Part shown: positions 18,014-24,593 of the stretch, piece after piece
How positions within the stretch are numbered: the first letter of the stretch is position 1
Layout of the letters: every line of letters begins with the position of its first letter
Source of the DNA: DVEG01 sp964405435
Lineage (GTDB): Bacteria; Cyanobacteriota; Cyanobacteriia; Cyanobacteriales; Oscillatoriaceae
DNA: 64,000 bases
Direction: 5' to 3'
Assembly: GCA_964405435.1 (NCBI GenBank)
Contig: CAYOOD010000019.1
Coordinates: 1-64,000, forward strand
The notes under the pieces: model-generated
What the model was told of the DNA's origin: nothing
What the model saw: the letters and a program-made list of their open reading frames with translations, nothing else
Database searches by the model: none
Translations under genes and position numbers: made by a program

Positions 18014-18472
18014 ATGGCCATCTATTTCTACAGCACTCGCGAAGAATACGGTTGTTTTTCTAACTTTTCGCCCCACGGCTTCGAGTTAGATGGGGCCTAC
18101 TGGCCAACTTGCGAGCATTACTTTCAAGCGCAAAAGTTTGCGGGGACGCCCCACGCCGAAAAAATTCGCCAGGTGAAACTGCCAAAAGATGCAGCGAAAA
18201 TGGGGCGCGATCGCAAGCGTCCTTTGCGTACCGATTGGGAACAGGTGAAAGATGACGTGATGCGCAGGGGCGTGCTGCGAAAATTTGAAACTCACGCCGA
18301 TATTCGTGAAATTCTGCTTTCCACGGATTCCGAGGAAATTGTCGAAAATTCTCCCATAGATTATTATTGGGGTTGTGGGGCAGATGGGAGCGGCAAAAAT
18401 CGGCTGGGGCAGATTTTAATGGAAGTGAGAGAAAAACTGCGCGATCGGGATAAAAATGAAAGAGCAAATTGA
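18014..18472 (+). CDS. NADAR family protein, copy 2
   Basis: A 152-residue paralog of the NADAR protein at 15969 with the same blocks: YGCFSNFSPHGF, CEHYFQAQKF, RKRPLRTDWEQVKDDVM, DYYWGCGADGSGKNRLG. ATG 18014 (MAIYFYSTREE) is chosen to match copy 1; upstream codons show no similarity. The 3' end overlaps the next gene by 17 bases, and the vWA gene follows, so this copy is in one operon with vWA while copy 1 stands alone. This supports a job in the MoxR/vWA system, possibly removing ADP-ribose from a nucleic acid or metabolite. Known: NADAR glycosidase chemistry. Inferred: the link to this island. Confidence 0.88.
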   Translation: MAIYFYSTREEYGCFSNFSPHGFELDGAYWPTCEHYFQAQKFAGTPHAEKIRQVKLPKDAAKMGRDRKRPLRTDWEQVKDDVMRRGVLRKFETHADIREILLSTDSEEIVENSPIDYYWGCGADGSGKNRLGQILMEVREKLRDRDKNERAN

Positions 18473-18965
18473 GGAAACACTGCAGTGCCTCCTTGGCTTG
18501 CCGCTGTGGGGAGCTTCTCGCGCGTCTGATTTGCAATCGTTCCAATTTGGCGATCGCGGCACGGTTTCCACCAGACGACGCGGAACAAAAGAAGTAGGCG
18601 AATATGCTTTGCACGTCCAATGTGCTTGGCGGATTGCGGGAAAAGATGGTATTGTAGTGGCATCCCGCGATCGCTACTATCCCGCCGGAAATCCCGATGA
18701 ATTTCCGCCAGACTTTGAGTGGGACTATCCGGGTGTAAATCGATGCGACGAGCGAGTAGCGGCTCTGTTCAGCGAAACCGTGAATTCTCCTCTCACGGTG
18801 GAAGCTATTCAAGCAGATAATGCGGGCAGCATTTCCCTCACTCTTAGGGGCGGATATAAACTAGAAGTGTTTCCTGATGACTCGCTCCCAGGAGAACATT
18901 GGCGGCTGTTTCAGCCCTCCATAAAAACCGAACATTTTGTTATCACCGGCTTGGGAATAGAATAA
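18456..18965 (+). CDS. Hypothetical protein between NADAR and vWA genes
   Basis: Not recognised. A 169-residue soluble protein with mixed alpha/beta character: helical start KEQIEETLQCLLGLPLWGA, then strands such as EYALHVQCAWRI and GIVVASRDRYYP, and an ending HWRLFQPSIKTEHFVITGLG. The strand-rich body and tryptophans suggest a small binding or immunity-type fold. Its start overlaps the NADAR gene by 17 bases and its stop is 26 bases before the vWA start, so the three genes are one operon. Function unknown. Confidence 0.75.
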   Translation: MKEQIEETLQCLLGLPLWGASRASDLQSFQFGDRGTVSTRRRGTKEVGEYALHVQCAWRIAGKDGIVVASRDRYYPAGNPDEFPPDFEWDYPGVNRCDERVAALFSETVNSPLTVEAIQADNAGSISLTLRGGYKLEVFPDDSLPGEHWRLFQPSIKTEHFVITGLGIE

Positions 18966-18991
18966 TTATAAACCCTTTAACGGAGAGATTT

Positions 18992-20218
18992 ATGCCAGAA
19001 TCCGCACATCCGAATACTGATAGCAATAACGAACGCCTGCGTCGCTGGCGTCTTATTTTGGGTGGCGGCGATGCTGACGGGATTTGCACGGGAATGGGTG
19101 CTGGGGGTAAAGGCAGTAAAGGCGACGGCGCGGGTTTTTCTCTCAGCAGCGGCGATTTGGCAATTGATAAAGCTTTGCAAGCGCTTTACGACAGCGATCG
19201 CACTGGCGGATTGGGCAGTTCTTCCCCCAACGTTGCCCGCTGGTTGGGAGACATCCGCAGCTACTTTCCCACCTCGATTGTCAGGGTGATGCAGCAAGAC
19301 GCTCTCAAGCGGCTGAATTTGCGGCAAATGCTGCTCGAACCGGAGTTGCTGGAAGCCGTCGAGCCAGACGTACATTTGGTTTCTGACTTGCTTTCTTTGA
19401 GCAATGTCATGCCCAATAAAACCAAAGAAACCGCTCGCATTGTGGTGCGCCGCGTCGTCGAAGAATTGCTCCGCAAATTAGAACAACCGATGCGACAAGC
19501 GATTTCAGGCAGCCTCAACCGAGCCATCCGCAACCGCCGCCCCCGCCACAGTGAAATCGACTGGAATCGCACCATCCGTGCCAACCTGCGCCACTATCAG
19601 CCGGAATACCGCACGATCGTGCCGGAAAGGCTCATCGGTTACGGGCGCAAGCGATCGGAATTGCGCGATATTATTCTCTGCGTCGATGAGAGCGGCTCGA
19701 TGGCAACTTCGGTGGTTTATGCGAGTATTTTTGCAGCCGTAATGGCATCCCTGCCGGCGGTAAAAACTAATCTGGTTGTTTTCGATACGGCGGTAGTAGA
19801 TTTGACAGAACAGTTGCAAGATCCGGTAGAAGTTCTCTTCGGCACCCAATTAGGCGGCGGCACGGATATCAACCAAGCCCTCTCGTATTGTCAGAAGTTG
19901 GTGACTCGCCCGCAAGAAACAATTTTAATTTTAATTAGCGATTTGTACGAGGGGGGAAATAATGCCGATATGCTGAAGCGGGTGGGTTCGCTGGTGGCGT
20001 CTGGGGTGCAATTGATTGCCTTATTGGCGCTCAATGATGAAGGAGCGCCGTATTTCGATCATTCTAATGCGGCGGCATTTGCCGAGTTGGGGATTCCGGC
20101 TTTTGCCTGTACGCCAGATAAATTCCCCGATATGATGGCGGCGGCGATTAACAAACACGATATCAATCTCTGGGCGGCGAAGAATGATATCGTCACGAAT
20201 CGCAGCGATCGCAGGTAA
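18992..20218 (+). CDS. vWA (MIDAS) domain protein, MoxR partner
   Basis: A 408-residue protein with a C-terminal von Willebrand A domain: MIDAS motif DESGS in ILCVDESGSMATS, the conserved Thr in LGGGTDINQAL and an Asp in LISDLYEGG. The N-terminal 230 residues include a glycine-rich segment (GMGAGGKGSKGDGAG) and a helical region before RHYQPEYRTIVPERLIGYGRK. Such proteins are metal-dependent adaptors for MoxR ATPases; moxR is 10 kb upstream, so the usual cluster has been opened by inserted genes. ATG 18992 follows GGAGAG; the longer upstream frame overlaps the previous gene and is unlikely. Confidence 0.88.
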   Translation: MPESAHPNTDSNNERLRRWRLILGGGDADGICTGMGAGGKGSKGDGAGFSLSSGDLAIDKALQALYDSDRTGGLGSSSPNVARWLGDIRSYFPTSIVRVMQQDALKRLNLRQMLLEPELLEAVEPDVHLVSDLLSLSNVMPNKTKETARIVVRRVVEELLRKLEQPMRQAISGSLNRAIRNRRPRHSEIDWNRTIRANLRHYQPEYRTIVPERLIGYGRKRSELRDIILCVDESGSMATSVVYASIFAAVMASLPAVKTNLVVFDTAVVDLTEQLQDPVEVLFGTQLGGGTDINQALSYCQKLVTRPQETILILISDLYEGGNNADMLKRVGSLVASGVQLIALLALNDEGAPYFDHSNAAAFAELGIPAFACTPDKFPDMMAAAINKHDINLWAAKNDIVTNRSDRR

Positions 20219-20250
20219 GCTCGTGTCTGGTGGATTCACCCTAATTGATA

Positions 20251-20297
20251 GGGGAAAGGGGGAGAGTGGGAGAGGGGGAGAGGGGGAGAGGGGGAGA
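20251..20297 (+). repeat. Purine-only tandem repeat (GGGGGAGA)n
   Basis: A nearly pure G/A tract of repeated GGGGGAGA-like units, between the convergent vWA and EF-G-like stops. It could form a triplex or stall polymerase; copy number probably varies between strains. Confidence 0.7.
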
Positions 20298-20342
20298 AAT
20301 TCACAGACAAGTATTCTCCACCTCTCACCTGCGGGTTGTTTT

Positions 20343-21230
20343 TTAATTTTCTTTCTCCCTTTCGGCTGCTTCGGCAATCAGCTTTTCTTGAAGGCTGGCG
20401 CTGACTTGCCGGTAGCCCGCCAAGTGCATCGAAAAGTCAGCCCGTTCGCCAAAGTGCGATCGCAAATATTCCCCATACCCCAATATTTCCTGCAGCGGCA
20501 CCTCGGCGAGTACGAGACAACCCTCTGCCGAAATTTCTACCTCTACACCTGCACCACGGCGAGTCAGTAAATTGCTCTGAATCTGTCCGGCAAATTGTCT
20601 GGGTGCTTTGACCTCTACCCCCACAAACGGTTCGAGGAGAATCGGGTTAGTGTGGGGGAATCCTTGCCGGAAGCCCAGAAGCGCCGCTATCTTGAACGAG
20701 AAGGGGCGAGAGTCGCACTCGTGATAGCTTCCACTTTCTAACCTAACTTTAACTCCGAGGATGGGATAGCCGGCAAGCGTTCCTTTTTCCGTGGCTTCGC
20801 TGAACCCTTTTTCGCAATCGGGGATAAATTCTTCTGGAATATCGCAGCTCGCTACCGCGCTTTCAAATGCAAACGCTTCGGCAGCGGGGTAAAGGTGCCC
20901 GATGACGTGCCCGTAATGACTCGGGCAGCTCGATTGTCTGAGAAAACGCCCGTTGAATGCAGCGGGTTGCGTGGGGGTTTCGCGATATTGTACTTGCCAA
21001 TTACCGACGGTGATTTCGACGTCGCACTCGCGCTCGATTCGCTGGATGTATGTTTCTAAATGCCGATCGCTCGTTCCGAAAATGAGCGTTTCCTCAGTCC
21101 AAGTATCGAAGCGCGTGCAAAATGTGGGGTCTTCTCTAGCATAACGCGCGATCGCCTGTTCGACGCGATCGGCATTTTCCGGCTGTTTAGGAGCGATCGC
21201 CACGGCGATTGTGATTTCAGGCGCAAACAT
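20343..21230 (-). CDS. EF-G C-terminal-half protein (domains III/IV/V only, no GTPase)
   Basis: A 295-residue protein aligning by eye with the C-terminal half of elongation factor G. Seen: domain IV entry DVEITVGNWQVQYRETPTQP, then IPEEFIPDCEKGFSEATEKG, LAGYPILGVKVRLESGSYHE, SRPFSFKIAALLGF, and domain V ILLEPFVGVEVKAPRQF with LTRRGAGVE. There is no P-loop or any G motif, so it cannot be a translational GTPase. Domain IV mimics a tRNA anticodon arm and reaches the A site, so it may bind ribosomes. It is divergent from rtcB (an RNA ligase), which suggests a rescue or repair role. It looks intact rather than decayed: clean start, clean stop, domain boundaries respected. Confidence 0.85.
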   Translation of the reverse strand: MFAPEITIAVAIAPKQPENADRVEQAIARYAREDPTFCTRFDTWTEETLIFGTSDRHLETYIQRIERECDVEITVGNWQVQYRETPTQPAAFNGRFLRQSSCPSHYGHVIGHLYPAAEAFAFESAVASCDIPEEFIPDCEKGFSEATEKGTLAGYPILGVKVRLESGSYHECDSRPFSFKIAALLGFRQGFPHTNPILLEPFVGVEVKAPRQFAGQIQSNLLTRRGAGVEVEISAEGCLVLAEVPLQEILGYGEYLRSHFGERADFSMHLAGYRQVSASLQEKLIAEAAEREKEN

Positions 21231-21451
21231 TTTCTCCTCTCCACTTGACGGCGAATCAAAGCGCGTGCTATCTTTTAAATGATATCTATTTTAAAAAAAA
21301 CATTCACTTTCACCCCCGCGCCCTTTCCGGGTGATGTAGAACGGCGAAATTTCCCGCCGCTACAGTTAAGGAGCGCCTCCAGACTGCGGCTGCTGAACCC
21401 AAAGTCTCCAATACCTTCACAACTACCCCGGCGGGCGTTATAAACCCCTGC

Positions 21452-21557
21452 CTAATAGCGCAAGTCGGTTAAAAACCGACTGAAACCCGAGAAAATTAAT
21501 CTCTTCAGTCCTCTTGAGAGGACTTTGGGCTATTAGCCGTGGCTTTAAACCCACGGC
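21452..21557. repeat. Structured intergenic element with four inverted pairs
   Basis: An outer pair CTAATAGC (21452-21459) / GCTATTAG (21529-21536) encloses two perfect 8-bp hairpins: AGTCGGTT/AACCGACT (21463-21481) and AGTCCTCT/AGAGGACT (21507-21524). A further hairpin GCCGTGG/CCACGGC (21536-21557) follows. It folds as a multi-branched structure and lies between the divergent EF-G-like gene and rtcB, 31 bases before the rtcB start. It resembles dispersed structured repeats of filamentous cyanobacteria and may act on the rtcB leader. It fills much of the 357-base gap 21231-21587; the rest is AT-rich promoter-like DNA near 21270-21300. Confidence 0.7.
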
Positions 21558-21587
21558 GGGGGAGAACTCGCAGCAGACTCTTGATTT

Positions 21588-23030
21588 ATGCAGCAGCCGA
21601 AAAATCTCACCCGGCTCTTGCGGGCTTTGGCTCGCGAGGGGCTCGATGTCAGTTACGAAAATAACACTTATTCCGTTCGCCTGAAAGATTCGCCCGACAC
21701 TCCAGCGGCAGAAGTTTTGCTCCCGGAAGGATTCCCCGTGGAAGCCAAAGCGCTGCAACAGTTGGCGAATTTAGCCAATGCCCGCCATCCCGCAGGAGGG
21801 CGCGCCTGCAAGTGCTGCGCGACTCCTGACTTTCATCCGGGGGATGCCGGCGTCGCCATCGGCTCGGTGGTGGAAACGGAGGGAATGCTGATTCCATCTG
21901 CTGTCGGCTCCGATATCAACTGCGGGATGCGCTTGCACGTCGCCGACTTGTCGATCGCTCGCTTCCAAGAAAAGCGGAATCAGTTCGTAGAACTCGTGAA
22001 AGGCGATTACTTCTTCGGCACCCGCGATGTCGCCATGACTGCCAAAACTTCCCGCGCCCTCTTCCAGCACGGAATCCCCGGCTGGCTCGATGTCATGCTA
22101 GACGCCCCCACCGGCAGCGTCAAAAGCAGCGATTTCAACCAGTTGGCGGCTGAAAGCGATCGCATTTACCAGGGCGGCTCCCTGAATGGTGACGCGAAAT
22201 GGGCACCCGAAGAACTGATTCCCGAAAGCGGCATTGTGCGCGATGGGGGATTGGCAACGATTGGAGGCGGCAACCATTTTGTCGAAATTCAGGTGGTTGA
22301 AGAAGTACAAGACAGGGCAAACGCCTACGCTTGGGGCGTGCGCGAGGGACAGCTTGCATTTATGGTGCATTCCGGTTCCCGCAACGTGGGAAAATATATC
22401 GGGGGATTGTGGCGCGATCGCTCCCGCGACACATGGCCAAAAAATTTCAAAACTCCCCCATCCCGCCTTTTCCCCCTCTCCCAAGCCGACCATCCCGAAC
22501 TAATTGCACAATACTTGCAAGCAGAAGCCACAGCCGCTAACTACGGATTTCTCAACCGCCTGCTGCTGGCGGAACTGTTGCGCCTGCGCCTGCGGCAAGT
22601 CTTCGGCGATGTCGAGGCTCCCTTGGTTTGCGACTTGCCGCACAATATCACCCTGCCAGAGGGTAGCGGGTGGGTAATTCGCAAAGGTGCCTGCCCCGCC
22701 CATTTCGGAGCGCCCGTCGTCATTCCCGGCTCGATGGGAGCGCCGTCTTATTTGCTAGTGGGGAAAGGCAATCCGCGATTTCTCAACTCAGCTTCCCACG
22801 GCGCGGGAAGGGCGCGATCGCGTTTTTCCATGTCGCGCCAGGGAGCGGATAAAAGTGAGGAAACCCTGGGTTTAATCGGGGTGGATTGCATCACTTTGCG
22901 CGAAGAGCGGCGCATCGAGGAAGCCCCCGCCGCTTACAAGCCGATTCAGCCGGTTATCGAAGCTCAGGTAAACGCTGAAATGGTTGGGGTGGTGGCACGG
23001 TTAAAACCGTTGCTGACGTTTAAGGCGTAA
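21588..23030 (+). CDS. rtcB: RtcB-family RNA ligase
   Basis: Joins RNA ends bearing 2',3'-cyclic phosphate or 3'-phosphate to 5'-OH ends, using GTP and Mn. Seen: DFHPGDAGVAIGSV, the metal cysteine in GSDINCGMR (near residue 113), GGGNHFVEIQ, VHSGSRNVG, and the guanylylated-histidine motif SHGAGR (near 403). At 480 residues it is longer than E. coli RtcB (about 408), with an N-terminal extension (about 60 residues). No archease or rtcA gene is present. It is divergent from the EF-G-like gene with a structured repeat in the leader. The pairing suggests repair of cleaved tRNA or rRNA, possibly on ribosomes. Confidence 0.92.
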   Translation: MQQPKNLTRLLRALAREGLDVSYENNTYSVRLKDSPDTPAAEVLLPEGFPVEAKALQQLANLANARHPAGGRACKCCATPDFHPGDAGVAIGSVVETEGMLIPSAVGSDINCGMRLHVADLSIARFQEKRNQFVELVKGDYFFGTRDVAMTAKTSRALFQHGIPGWLDVMLDAPTGSVKSSDFNQLAAESDRIYQGGSLNGDAKWAPEELIPESGIVRDGGLATIGGGNHFVEIQVVEEVQDRANAYAWGVREGQLAFMVHSGSRNVGKYIGGLWRDRSRDTWPKNFKTPPSRLFPLSQADHPELIAQYLQAEATAANYGFLNRLLLAELLRLRLRQVFGDVEAPLVCDLPHNITLPEGSGWVIRKGACPAHFGAPVVIPGSMGAPSYLLVGKGNPRFLNSASHGAGRARSRFSMSRQGADKSEETLGLIGVDCITLREERRIEEAPAAYKPIQPVIEAQVNAEMVGVVARLKPLLTFKA

Positions 23031-23181
23031 TCCCCTCATCTCCCAATCCCGGCTGTATTTTGCCGGGATTTGGGGATTGGGGGATGTGGGGAGATTTTTT
23101 TGCGCGATCGCTGTTCATTTGCTATATAATCGTTTTATACTGAAATTTTGGCCCTCATTCATTTCTTGAAAAGTTAAGATA

Positions 23182-24396
23182 ATGCTGACATCACAAGAAA
23201 AAGGTACAGAGCGTCCCACTGTGCCCAGTGAAGTGACGAAAGAGACTGAGTTAAATTCTCTTAATCTCAACTGGACAGAGAAAGATTTACCGGAAAAAGA
23301 ACGGACAAAGCACGTTCACAGGCTGCACCCTTATTTGGGTAAGTTTATTCCTCAATTAGTTGAAATATTTTTGCGCAAATATTTTACAAAGGGTCAGACT
23401 GTCTTCGATCCTTTTTGCGGTTCGGGAACGACTTTAGTTCAAGCAAACGAGCTAGGTATTAATGCGATTGGTTATGATGTTTCGGCTTTTAATATTATTC
23501 TCGGCAGAGCCAAGACACAGAAATATGATTTAGAACGAGTTCGCAAAGAGGTGATGGATATTTTTAATAAAACGCGCGAGTTTGCCGAAGCCAATTCTCG
23601 GCAATTAAATTTATTTGAAAGCAATTTATTGACCTCTTATTTACTTGCGCCTGAAACTGACAACCCCTATCTCAGACAGTGGTTTGCCCCGCAAGCCCTA
23701 CGGGAGCTGCTAGTCTACCGTCAATTAATTGAAGCGGAAGGTTACGAGTATCAAGATTTATTAAAAATAATCTTGTGTCGTTCGGCACGTTCGGCTCGGT
23801 TAACGACGCACTTTGATTTAGATTTTCCCAAAAAGCCCCAGACAGAGCCTTACTGGTGTTACAAGCATTCGAGAGAGTGTCAGCCGATTGCAGAAGCCTT
23901 GAAATTTTTAAGACGATACAGCCTTGACACGATTAAGAGAATTGAAGAATTTTCTTTTAAACGCACGGATGCTAGTGTTATAGTACGGCACGCTGACAGC
24001 CGAGAAATACTTCCTCCTGCAATTGATGGCGCGATTTCCAGCCCGCCTTATGTGGGGTTGATTGACTATCACGAGCAACACGCTTACGCCTACCACTTAC
24101 TCGGTTTAGAAGACAGGCGCGATCGCGAAATTGGAGCGGCGGCTAGTGGTTCTAGCCAAAAAGCCCAACGACAATATCAACAGAATATTGCACAAGTTTT
24201 CCGCAATGCGCTGGCTTCGATGCCTGCAGGCAGCCGCCTGATTGTCATCGCCAGTGACAAAGAGAATTTGTACGGGGGAATAGCCGAGCTTATCGGTGTA
24301 GAAGTAGAAGCGATCGTGCAGCGTCACGTCAATCGCAGAACGGGGAGACGAGCGGGTGAGTTTGACGAGTCTGTATTTGTGTGGCAGAAATGCTGA
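23182..24396 (+). CDS. Solitary DNA methyltransferase (beta-type N4/N6)
   Basis: A 404-residue SAM-dependent amino-methyltransferase. Motif I is DPFCGSGTTLVQANELG (about 73) and motif IV is SSPPY (about 278), the order seen in beta-class enzymes in which the catalytic motif follows the SAM site. The N-terminus HRLHPYLGKFIPQLVEIFL fits the same family. There is no restriction gene next to it, so it is an orphan modification enzyme or a regulator; its recognition site cannot be read from sequence. It is convergent with ptsP, with a hairpin between them. Confidence 0.88.
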   Translation: MLTSQEKGTERPTVPSEVTKETELNSLNLNWTEKDLPEKERTKHVHRLHPYLGKFIPQLVEIFLRKYFTKGQTVFDPFCGSGTTLVQANELGINAIGYDVSAFNIILGRAKTQKYDLERVRKEVMDIFNKTREFAEANSRQLNLFESNLLTSYLLAPETDNPYLRQWFAPQALRELLVYRQLIEAEGYEYQDLLKIILCRSARSARLTTHFDLDFPKKPQTEPYWCYKHSRECQPIAEALKFLRRYSLDTIKRIEEFSFKRTDASVIVRHADSREILPPAIDGAISSPPYVGLIDYHEQHAYAYHLLGLEDRRDREIGAAASGSSQKAQRQYQQNIAQVFRNALASMPAGSRLIVIASDKENLYGGIAELIGVEVEAIVQRHVNRRTGRRAGEFDESVFVWQKC

Positions 24397-24488
24397 TTTT
24401 TGACGCGGGAAAGACCAAATCGCAACCCAGTGAGAAAACGTAAAACCGGACTTGTCCGTGAGATTTAGGTTGGCTATAGAACGGCTAT

Positions 24489-24513
24489 AAATGCCGTAGG
24501 GACAACGGCATTT
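24489..24513. terminator. Hairpin between convergent genes
   Basis: A perfect 9-bp stem AAATGCCGT / ACGGCATTT with a 7-base loop, bounded by A-rich and T-rich ends so that it could stop transcription from both sides. It lies between the methyltransferase stop (24396) and the ptsP stop (24594). Confidence 0.55.
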
Positions 24514-24593
24514 CCGCTGCCCCTTGCCGGGATAAAAACCAAGGTTCAATCGCCTTTTCCCCAAATCCCCCTTTTCCCAGTACTGCCATCTCA

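Noticed and set aside
18060..18812. Antisense frame across the second NADAR gene and the hypothetical gene (250 codons)
   Set aside because: Both genes on the plus strand have better evidence; the antisense product has no recognisable block.
20343..21230. EF-G-like gene as a pseudogene of full EF-G
   Set aside because: Clean start and stop, domain boundaries respected, conserved blocks intact and no decayed GTPase sequence on the upstream side.
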